A stretch of 64,000 bases of DNA from an uncultured Prevotella sp. (GCA_944320355.1 CALUHC010000024.1:1-64000), one strand, 5' to 3'. Positions 18,719-28,429 are shown, numbered from the stretch's first letter. Numbers and translations: made by a program. The notes: a model not told the origin generated them from the letters alone.

Positions 18719-20266
18719 ATGAAAAAATATCCCATAGGCATACAGAGCTTCGAGAGTATGCGCCGCGACGGCTTCTTCTACGTAGACAAGACGGAGCACA
18801 TCCACAGGCTCGTCTCTACCGGAAGGTATTACTTCCTGAGCCGACCCAGACGCTTCGGGAAGAGCCTTCTGCTCTCTACCATCAGGGCATTCTTCGAGGG
18901 AAAGCGCGAGCTTTTCAGCGGACTGGCCATCGACAGCCTCGCCGACGACTGGACGCCGAGGCCCATCCTCTACCTCGACCTCAACTCGCGGATGTACTCC
19001 GAGCCCGACTCGCTGGCGCAGGAGCTGAACAAGCACCTCGAAATATGGGAGAAACAGTACGGCGACGAGTTCAAGGACAGGGCCTTGGAAGAGAGGTTCT
19101 ACCACATCGTGGCCGCCGCCCACGAGCGCACCGGCCACCGGGTGGTGATACTCGTCGATGAGTACGACAAGCCCATGCTGCAGGCCATCGGCAACGACCC
19201 GCTGCAGGAGGCATACAGAAACACGCTCAAAGCCTTTTATTCCGTGCTGAAAACGCAAGATGAGCACATCAGGTTCGCCATGCTGACAGGCGTGACCAAG
19301 TTCGGCAAGGTCAGCGTGTTCAGCGACCTGAACAACCTCAACGACATATCCATGTCGGCCATGTTCCACGACATCTGCGGCATCAGCGAGCGGGAACTTG
19401 AGGCCAACTTCGCCGAGGACATCGGCCTGCTGGCCCGGGCGCAGGAGATAACCGAAGAGCAATGCCGCGCCAAGCTGAAGGAGATGTTCGACGGATACCA
19501 CTTTGAATGCGGCACACCGGGGGTGTACAACCCCTTCAGCCTGCTCAACACATTCTACAAAATGAAATTCGGCTCATACTGGTTCGAGACCGGAACGCCT
19601 ACGTTTCTCGTCAAGCTGCTGCGCCTGCACAACTACAACCTCAACGACATGGACGGGCTGGAGACCACCGCCGACGTGCTCAACAGCATAGACGCGGCGT
19701 CAACAAACCCAATACCCGTTATCTACCAGAGCGGATACCTGACAATAAAAGGCCACGACAAGGTGTTCGACACATACACGCTCGGATTCCCCAACAGGGA
19801 GGTGGAGGTGGGGGTCATAAAGTATCTCATGCCGTTCTACACCCCGGTGAGCGAGAGCAAGTCCATGTTCGAGATAAAGAACTTCACCAAAGAGGTGGAG
19901 AGGGGCGACGCGGACGCCTTCATGGCGCGCCTCGCCAGCTTCTTCGCCGACATCCCCTACGAGCTGCAGCGCGACCTTGAGGTGCACTACCAGAACGTGC
20001 TCTTCATCGTCTTCCGCCTGCTCGGATTCTACACCGAGGTGGAATACCGCACGGCGGCGGGCCGCGTGGACCTCGTGCTGAAGACCCCAGGCTTCATATA
20101 CGTCATGGAGTTCAAGCTCAACGGCACCGCCGAAGAGGCCATCAGGCAGATAAACGAGCGCGGATATGCCGCGCCATTCGCCGCCGACCCGCGCAAGGTG
20201 ATAAAGCTCGGGGTGGGCTTCAGCAGCAAGCTCAAGTCGATTGAGAAGTGGATTGTGGAGGAGTGA
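18719..20266 (+). CDS. AAA-ATPase with C-terminal PD-(D/E)XK nuclease-like domain
   Basis: Member of the AAA-ATPase_like/PDDEXK_9 protein family that is often present in many copies in gut Bacteroidota. The 515-residue protein has an N-terminal PIGIQSFESMRRDGFFYVDK segment, a Walker A-like SRPRRFGKSLLL (near residues 40-52), Walker B VVILVDEYDKPM (near 140-151) and a C-terminal nuclease core with VDLVL (near 450) and the E-x-K of VMEFKL (near 462). Function is unknown; a role in DNA interference or mobile-element biology is often suspected. A promoter sits at 18522-18552 and the leader holds two copies of the TTTGCATAAGGC repeat. Inverted phased arrays bracket the gene. Confidence 0.88.
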   Translation: MKKYPIGIQSFESMRRDGFFYVDKTEHIHRLVSTGRYYFLSRPRRFGKSLLLSTIRAFFEGKRELFSGLAIDSLADDWTPRPILYLDLNSRMYSEPDSLAQELNKHLEIWEKQYGDEFKDRALEERFYHIVAAAHERTGHRVVILVDEYDKPMLQAIGNDPLQEAYRNTLKAFYSVLKTQDEHIRFAMLTGVTKFGKVSVFSDLNNLNDISMSAMFHDICGISERELEANFAEDIGLLARAQEITEEQCRAKLKEMFDGYHFECGTPGVYNPFSLLNTFYKMKFGSYWFETGTPTFLVKLLRLHNYNLNDMDGLETTADVLNSIDAASTNPIPVIYQSGYLTIKGHDKVFDTYTLGFPNREVEVGVIKYLMPFYTPVSESKSMFEIKNFTKEVERGDADAFMARLASFFADIPYELQRDLEVHYQNVLFIVFRLLGFYTEVEYRTAAGRVDLVLKTPGFIYVMEFKLNGTAEEAIRQINERGYAAPFAADPRKVIKLGVGFSSKLKSIEKWIVEE

Positions 20267-20428
20267 GCCGAACGTATGGCCACTACCGACGGCGGCATGG
20301 CAGCCATCCCCTACCCCTCTCCCACCCTCCCGTGAGCACCGGTCATATTCATTTCTCCTGCCATCGGCACAGCATTGTGAAGCCACTCTTGCCGCCTTTG
20401 TAACTCATTGATAATCATTGGGGTTATA

Positions 20429-20507
20429 AAACGGCCCGTTTTGGCCTGCAATACGGGCCGTTTTACACGCCGAAACAGGCCGTTTTGGAGCGCGAAACGA
20501 CCCGTTT
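20429..20507 (+). repeat. Phased array copy 4
   Basis: Units at 20429, 20451, 20473 and 20495, with a degenerate fifth. Left flank GTAACTCATTGATAATCATT resembles that of copies 3 and 5. Between the AAA-ATPase gene and the acidic HEAT-like gene. Confidence 0.85.
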
Positions 20508-20697
20508 CGCAACGCAAGGCGGTGGAAGGCACGCGCGAGGCAGCTGTCAGCCGACATTTTTTACCACCACAACGCACTCCAATCACCACCGGACAAATCT
20601 CGCCAAACCAAGCACAAGAACATCGTCTCTGCCACAAAAACACGGCGACTAGGGGCAAAATAACTCCCAAGAACTTGCATATCAACCCGTTTATATG

Positions 20698-20705
20698 TAA
20701 ATTTG
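20698..20705 (+). promoter_or_regulatory. Candidate -7 element for the acidic HEAT-like protein gene
   Basis: TAAATTTG ends 24 bp before the chosen start, supporting that start over the upstream ATG. Confidence 0.5.
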
Positions 20706-20729
20706 CAATCATCAACAAGCAAAACATAT

Positions 20730-22196
20730 ATGGCAAAAAAAGGAAAAAGCAAAGGGAAAGGAAACCAAGCGTTCTCCGAAGACAAGCACATAAAGGAATC
20801 CGCCCGCAACCTTGAGATAGGCAAGTGCTACGTAACGCCAGGCTGGCAAGAGTCTGGCATGGCAATGGTAGTGGTCACCCGGCGACACAAGCAGGGCGGC
20901 ATCACTGCCGGAGTTTACTTGATTGACACATTCTGCCTCGGCCTGAAGGACACTTACTACTTCTTCAACATAACGGAAAGAGAGTTTGAGCAGAGTATGG
21001 AATTATTCGGAATGGCCGACGGAACAGAGGATGCGACCTATGCCGAGGCCCACAACATCATATACTCCGCGATAGAGTTCGCCCGCGAAGGCGGCATAAA
21101 GCCACACAAGGACTGGGCCGTCACGAAGTACATACTCGAAGAGGACGACGACCGGGTGCCGATGATAGAGTACGAGATGGGGCGCGACGGCAAGCATTTC
21201 CTCATGGCCAGGGACAGACAAGAGCTGTCAACGTACCTGCCCACGCTGCTCGAACACCTCGGAGAGGACGGGGTTGACTACCTCGTGGACGACGATTATC
21301 TTGACGACTATGGCGAGGATGACGACTACGATGACGAAATAAGCGACAAGGAACTGGCAGAAATGCTGTCAAAGACCAGCAACGGCGAGAATGCGAAAAA
21401 CGAGGAATACACCCACAAGACCACCATCGTGGCCGGCAAGCCGCAACCGCCGCAAAAGGACATAGACCGCTTCCTGCGCTCCACACACAGCGCGCGCAAG
21501 GAAGCAAGGCGCGTGCTCGCCATGCCGCACGACGGGCTGAAGCAATACTTGGAGCAGACGCTGCTGTACAGCATGACCGGCGAGTGCCGCGAGAACACCT
21601 TCATGGGCGACCCGACTGTGGCCAACACCGTGACATATCTCGGCGAGGTGGGCGACGAGCACAGCCTCGACATCCTACTTGAGACGCTCCGGCAGGATAT
21701 CGATTACTTCTCGCTCTACTTCCATGACCTCAGCGAATTCTTCTACATACGCACGCTGGCCAAGCTCGCCCATGGGCACATCGACCGGCTCGAAGCCCTG
21801 ATCTGCGAGCCGGGCATAGCCCCCATAGGCCGCCATCTGGCCATGTCGGCCCTCACGCAGATATACTACACCCACCCCGAGACGCAGACTGCAATAAAGG
21901 AACTGTGGCGCAGAGTGATGGACTTCTACGCCACCGCCCTGCCAGCCTGCCACGGGTGCGACAGCTTCACCGCCGCCTTTGCCGTGTGCGCGCTGACCGA
22001 CCTCCGCGCCAAGGATATGCTGCCGCAGATAAAAAAGCTGATGGACGAGAACCCGGTGCCCACGTTCGTCTGCGGAACTTATGATGACGTGGTGAAAAGC
22101 ATGGACGATGAGGAGATGGAATACGACCCCGAAAAATATCCCTCCGACATATACGAGTTCTACGACATGATAGTAAAAGACATCTGGCAGGACTAA
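20730..22196 (+). CDS. Conserved protein with acidic linker and HEAT-like C-terminal half
   Basis: Unrecognised 488-residue protein. Visible parts: a lysine-rich N terminus (MAKKGKSKGKGNQ), a mixed alpha/beta region to about 190, a strongly acidic stretch (YLVDDDYLDDYGEDDDYDDE near 185-205), and a helical C-terminal half (260-480) of repeated helix pairs resembling HEAT-like or DUF1186 proteins. Start chosen because it follows a TAAATTTG box (20698-20705) and the basic N terminus; an ATG 27 bases upstream overlaps that box. No signal peptide or membrane segment, so probably cytoplasmic. It stands alone between the phased array and ychF. Confidence 0.75.
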   Translation: MAKKGKSKGKGNQAFSEDKHIKESARNLEIGKCYVTPGWQESGMAMVVVTRRHKQGGITAGVYLIDTFCLGLKDTYYFFNITEREFEQSMELFGMADGTEDATYAEAHNIIYSAIEFAREGGIKPHKDWAVTKYILEEDDDRVPMIEYEMGRDGKHFLMARDRQELSTYLPTLLEHLGEDGVDYLVDDDYLDDYGEDDDYDDEISDKELAEMLSKTSNGENAKNEEYTHKTTIVAGKPQPPQKDIDRFLRSTHSARKEARRVLAMPHDGLKQYLEQTLLYSMTGECRENTFMGDPTVANTVTYLGEVGDEHSLDILLETLRQDIDYFSLYFHDLSEFFYIRTLAKLAHGHIDRLEALICEPGIAPIGRHLAMSALTQIYYTHPETQTAIKELWRRVMDFYATALPACHGCDSFTAAFAVCALTDLRAKDMLPQIKKLMDENPVPTFVCGTYDDVVKSMDDEEMEYDPEKYPSDIYEFYDMIVKDIWQD

Positions 22197-22342
22197 TGCC
22201 CAGGAGCCGTCCGGCAGCCTGCAAGAACCGATTCGCAAGGGCATTTTTAGCCCTTGCGCCCACTTCAGCCTGCACGGAGCGGCCATATATCGGATAAAAG
22301 TTGTAACTTCGCGCACTGAAACATATTTAAACTGAATAAGAA

Positions 22343-23443
22343 ATGTCATTGAAATGTGGTATAGTGGGCCTGCCCAACGTGGGCAAGTCAACGCTTTTCA
22401 ACTGCCTGTCGAGCGCAAAGGCGCAGGCAGCCAACTTTCCTTTCTGCACCATAGAGCCCAACGTTGGCGTGATAACCGTGCCCGACGAGCGGCTGACGCG
22501 CCTGGCCGAGATAGTGCATCCGGGCCGCATTGTGCCCGCCACGTGCGAGATTGTAGACATAGCCGGCCTCGTCAAAGGCGCAAGCAAGGGCGAGGGACTG
22601 GGCAACAAGTTCCTCGGCAACATCCGCGAGACCGATGCCATAATCCATGTGCTGCGCTGTTTCGACGACGACAACATCACTCATGTCGACGGAACGATAG
22701 ACCCCGTGCGCGACAAGGAGATAATCGACACCGAACTCCAGCTGAAAGACCTTGAGACAGTGGAGGCACGGCTCGCCAAGCAGCAGAAAGTGGCCGCCGC
22801 AGGCAACAAGGACGCCAAGACAGAGGTGGCCGTGCTCGAAGCCTACAAGGAGGCACTGGAGCAGGGAAAGAACGCCCGCACCGTGCAGTTTGACAGCAAG
22901 GAAGAGCAAGACGCGGCCCGCAACCTGTTCCTGCTCACGGCCAAGCCCGTGCTCTACGTGTGCAACGTGGACGAGGCGGCGGCCAAGACAGGCAACGACT
23001 ACAGCGCCCGCATAGAGCGGATAGCCGCCGAAGAGGGAGCCGAGGCCATGGTCATAGCAGCCAAGACGGAGGAAGACATAGCCTCGTTCGAGTCATACGA
23101 AGACAAGAAGATGTTCCTTGAGGAGCTCGGACTGGAGGAAAGCGGCGTGAACCGGCTCATAAAGAAGGCCTACGCCTTGCTCAACCTGCAGACCTTCATC
23201 ACCGCCGGCGAGATGGAGGTTAAGGCGTGGACATATCACAAAGGCTGGAAAGCGCCGCAGTGCGCGGGCGTAATCCACACCGACTTCGAGAAGGGTTTCA
23301 TACGCGCCGAGGTCATCAAGTACGACGACTACATCAAGTACGGCTCCGAAGCCGCAGTGCGCGAGGCCGGCAAACTGGGCATAGAGGGCAAGGACTACGT
23401 GGTGCAGGACGGCGACATCATGCATTTCCGCTTCAACGTATAG
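22343..23443 (+). CDS. ychF: Redox-regulated ATPase YchF
   Basis: Obg-family P-loop protein that prefers ATP and binds ribosomes. The 366-residue protein shows the G1 motif [15 protein letters not shown] (near residues 8-22), the [11 protein letters not shown] switch region, the [21 protein letters not shown]3 region, and YVCNVDE in place of NKxD, the change linked to ATP over GTP preference. The C-terminal TGS domain follows (from about 280, [15 protein letters not shown]). Lies upstream of lgt with a 37-bp gap, so may be co-transcribed. Confidence 0.97.
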   Translation: MSLKCGIVGLPNVGKSTLFNCLSSAKAQAANFPFCTIEPNVGVITVPDERLTRLAEIVHPGRIVPATCEIVDIAGLVKGASKGEGLGNKFLGNIRETDAIIHVLRCFDDDNITHVDGTIDPVRDKEIIDTELQLKDLETVEARLAKQQKVAAAGNKDAKTEVAVLEAYKEALEQGKNARTVQFDSKEEQDAARNLFLLTAKPVLYVCNVDEAAAKTGNDYSARIERIAAEEGAEAMVIAAKTEEDIASFESYEDKKMFLEELGLEESGVNRLIKKAYALLNLQTFITAGEMEVKAWTYHKGWKAPQCAGVIHTDFEKGFIRAEVIKYDDYIKYGSEAAVREAGKLGIEGKDYVVQDGDIMHFRFNV

Positions 23444-23480
23444 CCTTGGCGGCAAGCCAACAACCACAAAACCGAACGAC

Positions 23481-24326
23481 ATGGACACGCTTTCATACAT
23501 CGTCTGGAACCCTGACCTCACCGCATTCCTGGGGATGCGGTGGTACTCGCTGTGCTGGCTCGTGGGCCTGCTCATGGCCTACCTCATAGTGAAGCGGCTC
23601 TACAAGGAGCAGCAGATAAAGCCCGAGCTGTTCGACCCTCTGTTCGTTTACTGCTTCGTGGGCATCCTGATAGGCTCCCGCCTTGGCCACTGCCTGTTCT
23701 ACCAGCCAGACTATTTCCTCTCGTCCTGGCAGCACGTGGTCGAGATGATAGTGCCAATACGCTTCATGGACGACGGGTCGGTCAAGTTCACGGGCTACGA
23801 GGGACTGGCCAGCCACGGCGGAACGCTCGGACTGATCATAGCCCTCGTCATCTACGTCCGCCGCACGCGGCTCAACATCTGGCGCGTGCTCGACAACATA
23901 GCTATAGCCACTCCCACCACGGCCTGCATGATAAGGCTGGGCAACCTGATGAACTCCGAGATAATAGGCAAGGTGACCGACGTGCCCTGGGCGTTCATCT
24001 TCGAGCGCGTCGACTCCATGCCGCGCCATCCCGGGCAGCTCTACGAGGCCATAGCCTACGCCGCGCTGTTCTTCATCGGCTGGGCTCTCTACCGCAAGTA
24101 TCCGCAGAAGGTGGGCACGGGCTTCTTCTTCGGGCTGTGCCTCACGTACATCTTCACTGCACGCTTCTTCATCGAGTTCACCAAGGAAATACAGGAAGCG
24201 TTCGAGGCCGGGCTGCCCCTCGACATGGGACAGCTGCTCAGCATCCCGTTCATCATCGTCGGCGTGGCCTGCATGGCGGGCGGAAAGTGGATGCAGAAAC
24301 TAGGAACCGAACCCAAAAACAAATAG
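23481..24326 (+). CDS. lgt: Prolipoprotein diacylglyceryl transferase
   Basis: Inner-membrane enzyme transferring diacylglyceryl from phosphatidylglycerol to the lipobox cysteine of prolipoproteins. The 281-residue protein has about seven hydrophobic segments and the conserved cores [12 protein letters not shown] (near 61-72), [10 protein letters not shown] (near 111-120) and [21 protein letters not shown] (given here by key residues R-N-E around 150-160), as well as RHPGQLYEA near 177. It belongs to essential lipoprotein maturation and would act on lipoproteins such as the C1 peptidase in this window. The DKNYY gene starts 4 bp downstream. Confidence 0.96.
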   Translation: MDTLSYIVWNPDLTAFLGMRWYSLCWLVGLLMAYLIVKRLYKEQQIKPELFDPLFVYCFVGILIGSRLGHCLFYQPDYFLSSWQHVVEMIVPIRFMDDGSVKFTGYEGLASHGGTLGLIIALVIYVRRTRLNIWRVLDNIAIATPTTACMIRLGNLMNSEIIGKVTDVPWAFIFERVDSMPRHPGQLYEAIAYAALFFIGWALYRKYPQKVGTGFFFGLCLTYIFTARFFIEFTKEIQEAFEAGLPLDMGQLLSIPFIIVGVACMAGGKWMQKLGTEPKNK

Positions 24327-24330
24327 CATT

Positions 24331-24795
24331 ATGAGGACAAGAAGGCTGACAGCGGTCTGCATGGCCGCACTGATGACGCTCACGGCTGCCACCGGCGCAT
24401 ACGCGCTGGCCTGCAGCCAATGTCACGAGACATACCAAGGCGGGCGCGATAACTCCGCTTACGGCCGCGGACACCATTACCGCCAGGCGCGCGGATGCTG
24501 CCACGGCGCGTGGCGCAACGGCGGCGGATGCGCCCCTGCCCGCTGCGCTTACGCCCACGAGGCCTGCCGGGGCTACTACTGCGACGGCAGCCACGCCTGC
24601 TTTGATGGCTGCGTAATAGACGGCGCCAAGGCAGAGAGCTTCAAGCCGCTCGGCGGCGGATATGCCAAGGACAAGGCCTCGGTATATTACAACGGGGTGA
24701 AGATAAATGGTGCCGACGCCGCGTCGTTCAAGTACATAGGGCGCGGGGTGGCCACCGACAAGCACCACACCTATATGGACGGAGCGCGGAATTAG
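24331..24795 (+). CDS. Secreted Cys-rich protein with DKNYY-type repeat
   Basis: 154-residue predicted exported protein. Residues 1-25 form a signal peptide (LTAVCMAALMTLTAATGAYA). The middle (28-95) is unusually rich in Cys and His with about a dozen cysteines (CSQCHETY, RGCCHGAW, GGCAPARC, ACRGYYCDGSHACFDGC), which suggests disulfides or metal binding. The C-terminal part (95-150) has two DKNYY-like units (YAKDKASVYYNGVKI and VATDKHHTYMDG). Starts 4 bp after lgt, so likely in that operon. Function unknown. Confidence 0.75.
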   Translation: MRTRRLTAVCMAALMTLTAATGAYALACSQCHETYQGGRDNSAYGRGHHYRQARGCCHGAWRNGGGCAPARCAYAHEACRGYYCDGSHACFDGCVIDGAKAESFKPLGGGYAKDKASVYYNGVKINGADAASFKYIGRGVATDKHHTYMDGARN

Positions 24796-24796
24796 T

Positions 24797-24979
24797 GGCT
24801 GTCTTGACTTTATCGAAGCTGTCTTTTGCCCCTGCCGCATTGAGTGTAGTCTCGGTCTGGCTTGCCCATTTGCTTTGCCACATAGCCCGCTATGCCACTC
24901 AGCAAATGGACAAACCAGCCTCGGAACCCCAACTCAATGCGGCAGTTGACAAAGCCAAAACAGCTCCTGAATGACCGAT
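24797..24979 (-). repeat. Family C hairpin element, copy 1
   Basis: About 180 bp, imperfect inverted repeat. Minus-strand reading GAGCTGTTTTG...ACTGCCGCATTGAGTTGG...GCATAGCGGGCTATGTGGC...AAGACAG. Fills the gap between the DKNYY and LysO genes. Confidence 0.75.
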
Positions 24980-24984
24980 GGCCG

Positions 24985-25617
24985 TCAGACACGGCAGAAG
25001 AACGACACGAAAAACGGCACACTGAGGTCTATGAGCAGGCCGTGGATTATGGCAAGCGGCATCATGGACTGGCCCGACACGCGCATTATCGACGGCAGAG
25101 CGACATCTGCCGAGGTCACCCCTGCGGCCGAAATGGGAGCCATGCAACCGAAGAAACGGCGCAACAGCGGCGCAGCGACAAGGGCCAGCAGCTCGCGCAT
25201 GATGTTTGTCAGCAGGGCTATCGTGGCCAGTTCGGTGGCCAGCCGCGCCCCCATCGTTGGCAACTTGAGCTGCATTATGAGTATCGAGGAGAGCGAATAG
25301 TAGCCCATGCCGCTGCTCACGGCAAGACAATCGGCCACACTCCAGCGGCTGAGCAGCAACCCGGCCACTGCAGAGAAGACCAGTGTGCCGGCCACGCTCG
25401 CCACCGGCAGCAGCAGCACCTTGGGCGTGAGGCTGCGCGCTATCTGCCTCAGGTTGTCGCGGCTGCCTATGCCCAAGCCCACCTGGAGCATGAGGGCATA
25501 GAGTATGTAGACCGACACCCCGTGCACATCGGGCACGCGCAGCCCGGCGGCCACAGCGGCCACGCCCACCGCGCAGCCCACGGCAAACATCGCAACTACG
25601 GCAAAGCTCCCGTTCAT
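24985..25617 (-). CDS. LysO-family lysine exporter, C-terminal half protein
   Basis: 210-residue membrane protein with about six hydrophobic helices that matches the larger C-terminal part of LysO/DUF340 (L-lysine exporter). Hallmark region: GMGYYSLSSILIMQL near residues 110-124 and ATELATIALLTNIMRELLAL just after. It starts with an ATG overlapping the stop of the preceding half-gene by 4 bases (ATGA), so the two halves are translationally coupled and probably assemble into one transporter. The two-gene arrangement is common in Bacteroidota. The start at 25617 is preferred because the longer open frame upstream is a shadow of the other half. Confidence 0.85.
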   Translation of the reverse strand: MNGSFAVVAMFAVGCAVGVAAVAAGLRVPDVHGVSVYILYALMLQVGLGIGSRDNLRQIARSLTPKVLLLPVASVAGTLVFSAVAGLLLSRWSVADCLAVSSGMGYYSLSSILIMQLKLPTMGARLATELATIALLTNIMRELLALVAAPLLRRFFGCMAPISAAGVTSADVALPSIMRVSGQSMMPLAIIHGLLIDLSVPFFVSFFCRV

Positions 25618-25892
25618 AGCCTGCCTCCTTTCGAGAAAAACAGCCGCCACACCACGGCCACAAACACTATGCTGCCCGCCATCCCGGCGCAGCAGAGCAG
25701 CAGGGCCTGCCCTCCGAAGTCGCCTATGTTGCCCAGAATGAGCGGGTCGGCGCCTATCGACACGCCGAAGACGAAGAGCATCAGCCAGATGGTGAGCGGC
25801 ATGGTGCGCCCCAGCCGCTTCTGTATGGCAGTGTGGCGCAGCGCGTAGCCCGCCATCACTCCCACGAGGAGAAATGATAATATGGTAAGCAT
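25614..25892 (-). CDS. LysO-family lysine exporter, N-terminal half protein
   Basis: 92-residue protein with three hydrophobic helices matching the N-terminal part of LysO/DUF340: a first helix (LTILSFLLVGVMAGYAL), the RLGRTMPLTIWLMLFVFGVSIG segment and a last helix near 63-86. In many bacteria this is fused to the C-terminal half; here it is a separate ORF whose stop overlaps the next start by 4 bases. A frameshift of one ancestral gene is less likely because the ATGA overlap is a regular operon junction and both halves have clean ends. Confidence 0.82.
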   Translation of the reverse strand: MLTILSFLLVGVMAGYALRHTAIQKRLGRTMPLTIWLMLFVFGVSIGADPLILGNIGDFGGQALLLCCAGMAGSIVFVAVVWRLFFSKGGRL

Positions 25893-26229
25893 CTTGATAT
25901 TTTGGTTTATTCAATACGACAGACCGCCGACCTTGCCACAGGCAAATCCGGACCACACTAATCACAAGAATAAGCCACAATTACTGCAGGTATCCGCTAA
26001 ACCAGTGCGCACGCTCGGCGTGGCTGAAGGTCCAACCGCCTTTAGCCACAATGAATCTTATGTGCGTGCGCTTTTGTTCCATACCTTTGCTATATGCTCG
26101 TTTTTGGGCTGCAAAGGTACACATTTCCGTCTGTTCCACCAAATTTTCATCCGCTTTTCATGCCTGTGCGCGCCATTGCGCGCCCTGCCCCGGCCTGCGG
26201 AGCGCCCCTGAGGGGCCTCTTGGGGCGGC
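25893..26229. other. Intergenic gap upstream of the LysO genes
   Basis: Contains a minus-strand TACCTTTG (26112-26119), a likely LysO promoter box, a plus-strand TACCTTTG (26084-26091) with no gene after it, and a GC-rich stem near 26190-26225 (GCGCCCC/GGGGC) that may end the C1 peptidase transcript. Confidence 0.5.
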
Positions 26230-27267
26230 TCACTGCGTGCTCATCACCACTGCGATGGTCTTCAGCCTCACGTAGTCTTCGGCCACATACATCAGCCCTC
26301 CGTAGGGGTTGTCCGTGCCCCACGAGTTCTTCATCACGAAGTAGCGGCGGCCGCGGCCATCGCGCGCCAGCCCCACCACGGCCATGCAGTGGTCGTCGGT
26401 GGTGTCGAAACGCTCGAAGGCGCGCTGCCTGTCGGCCTGCGCGGCGGGCGTGCCATCGGGCAGCCGCGCCACCCCCCGGGCGAAGTCGAAGCCCGGCTCG
26501 CTCACGTCGCCCTCCCAGCACACGCCGCGGCCTGCCCTCACGGCCCGCTCCATGCGCCCGACGAGCGTGTCGATGGGCACGTTGCGGAACAAGTCGCGCC
26601 CGTAGTTGTCGGGCACCTCAAGGGCGAAATCGGTGTAGAACGGATGGTGGGTGAAGCTGGTCAGAGCCACGTATTCGCCCGGAGCGCACACACTGCGGGC
26701 AAACTCCTGCGGCGTGTACGACGCGCCGAGCATGAACACATTGCGCGGCTCGGGGCCGAGGCTCTCGTCGAGCAGGCGGCGCAACGGCCTCTCGCAGCGG
26801 TCCAGGCCCACGCGGCGGTTGGCCGCCGCCGTGGCCAGCCGCTCCACTTTCCGCGCCAGCACGACGGCATTGGCGTCCTCGCCGCCGTGGCAGGCGTCGT
26901 AGGCCACAATGCCCCGGGCCATGATTGTCCTTATGAGGGTCATGGCCGTGCCGCGCGCCGACACTGCCTCCGCGCCCCCGCTGAGATAACGGCGGCGGAA
27001 GCCCTCGGCCAGATGCTGCCTCACGGCGTAGCTGGGCGAGAGGTGAACGGAGTCGCCCCGCATGATGTGCTCCGTCTCTATGGCCGCCAGCATGGCGTAG
27101 GCCCAGCAGGCCTGGGTGCGCCCTTGGTCTTTCACCGGGGTGTAGCGGTTCATCACCTCCACCCTGAACCGCTCTCCGCTTGCCGCCTCCTTGCGGCACG
27201 ACGATGGCAGCACAACGGCTGCGCAGGCCGCCATCAGCATAAATATATGTCTGTTCATCTTCATCAC
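26230..27267 (-). CDS. C1-family (papain/bleomycin hydrolase-like) peptidase lipoprotein
   Basis: 345-residue exported cysteine peptidase. N-terminal signal with lipobox-like VLPSSC gives a predicted lipoprotein. Catalytic residues in papain order: Cys in VKDQGRTQACWAYAM (near residue 53), His in TTDDHCMAVVGL (near 292) and Asn in VMKNSWGTDN (near 312). The overall order and the DDHCM form match the bleomycin hydrolase/aminopeptidase C branch (C1B), though the typical hexamer C-terminal tail is short here. Likely degrades peptides at the cell envelope. Followed 21 bp downstream in transcription order by nothing on this strand until lysO, and preceded by the GT2 gene's end region. Confidence 0.85.
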   Translation of the reverse strand: MMKMNRHIFMLMAACAAVVLPSSCRKEAASGERFRVEVMNRYTPVKDQGRTQACWAYAMLAAIETEHIMRGDSVHLSPSYAVRQHLAEGFRRRYLSGGAEAVSARGTAMTLIRTIMARGIVAYDACHGGEDANAVVLARKVERLATAAANRRVGLDRCERPLRRLLDESLGPEPRNVFMLGASYTPQEFARSVCAPGEYVALTSFTHHPFYTDFALEVPDNYGRDLFRNVPIDTLVGRMERAVRAGRGVCWEGDVSEPGFDFARGVARLPDGTPAAQADRQRAFERFDTTDDHCMAVVGLARDGRGRRYFVMKNSWGTDNPYGGLMYVAEDYVRLKTIAVVMSTQ

Positions 27268-27288
27268 AATTAGCGCTTTGCGCCACCT

Positions 27289-28236
27289 TCAGGCCTTCTG
27301 CCGCAGCCGCACGGCCGCCTCCCTCACGCGGGCGAAGGCCATGTAGGCACGGCACAGCCATCTCATGCCCAGGCAGTTGAGCGCGGCGGCCTTGAGCCTC
27401 TGCGCCGCCCCGCAGCACTCCGACAGCGGCACACGGCGGCCTTCGAGCCTCGGGCTGTCGCCGGTGAGGGCGCACTCCGTCAGCTGTATGTTGAGCACGT
27501 GCAGGTAATAGCGCCAGAAGCCGTGCCTGCCACGGTACTTGCCGATGACGCGCAGGTGGGCGTCGAGCAGCGTCCGGTACTCCTTGCCGCGGGCGTTGGC
27601 CGTTATGCCACGCTCGTTCCAGCAGTAGTAATACAGCCCGAGCGACGACGTGGCCACCACCTTTGCCCTGTCGAGGAGCAGCGGCAGCGTGAGTATGTCC
27701 TCGAAGGGCAGTCCCACGGGGTGGCGGATGCCGTCGAACAGGGCGCGGCGGTATATCTTGTTCCACATATACGAGTGGGCGTAGGCGGCGCAGTCCAGCC
27801 AATAGCGGCCTGTGTCGGCATACTCGCGGTCGGCGAAAGCCAGCCGCTCGCGGCGCGGAGAGCCGTAGAACTTCCACACGCCATACTCCAGGATGTCATA
27901 CTCGGGATGCCCGTCCAGCACGGCCATAAGGGCCTGATAGGTGCCCTTCTCCACAAAGTCGTCGCTGTCCACAAACGTAACGTAGTCGCCCGTGGCAACG
28001 TCCAGCCCCCTGTTGCGCGCGTCGCTCAGCCCTCCGTTGGCCTTGTGCATCACCCTTATGCGCCCGTCGCGCCCGGCCCATCGGTCGCACTTGGCCGGCG
28101 AGCCGTCGGGCGAGCCGTCGTCGACGAGTATTATCTCCATGCGGCCATAGCCCTGACTCACCACGCTCTCCACGCAGCGGTCCATAGTTTCCTCCGTATT
28201 GTAGACGGGGATTATGACCGTAAGCAGTTTGTCCAT
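27289..28236 (-). CDS. Family 2 glycosyltransferase
   Basis: 315-residue GT-A fold glycosyltransferase adding a sugar from a nucleotide-sugar donor to an envelope glycan; substrate unknown. It begins with the classic TVIIPVYNTEETMDRCVESV and shows EIILVDDGSPDGSPAKCD (near 32-49), the KANGGLSDARNRGLDVATGD block (near 60-79) and the catalytic FVDSDD DxD-type motif (near 83-88). The start at 28236 is chosen because the upstream open frame runs through the phased repeat array; an ATG at 28251 is an alternative. Ends 22 bp before the C1 peptidase start, suggesting an operon with it. Confidence 0.9.
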   Translation of the reverse strand: MDKLLTVIIPVYNTEETMDRCVESVVSQGYGRMEIILVDDGSPDGSPAKCDRWAGRDGRIRVMHKANGGLSDARNRGLDVATGDYVTFVDSDDFVEKGTYQALMAVLDGHPEYDILEYGVWKFYGSPRRERLAFADREYADTGRYWLDCAAYAHSYMWNKIYRRALFDGIRHPVGLPFEDILTLPLLLDRAKVVATSSLGLYYYCWNERGITANARGKEYRTLLDAHLRVIGKYRGRHGFWRYYLHVLNIQLTECALTGDSPRLEGRRVPLSECCGAAQRLKAAALNCLGMRWLCRAYMAFARVREAAVRLRQKA

Positions 28237-28429
28237 AGTCTTGTATATCATGCATGGCAGCCGTCCGGCACCGCCAATCCAGTTGAAATCACATACGACA
28301 TTGCGCCGCGCCGTCACCTCCAGGCCACACCCGCCGGGACAACCAGCACGCAACCCGGCCGTGATTTTTGGCCCACCGTCGCGCCGTCCGCGCAGCCTCC
28401 GTAACCCGTTGATAATCAGCGGAGTTACG

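Noticed and set aside
24892..25848. Long plus-strand ORFs opposite the LysO genes
   Set aside because: Shadows of the membrane-protein genes; composition His/Arg-rich and no motifs.
24985..25892. LysO as one frameshifted gene
   Set aside because: The halves meet in a regular ATGA overlap with clean ends, and a two-gene LysO is usual in Bacteroidota.
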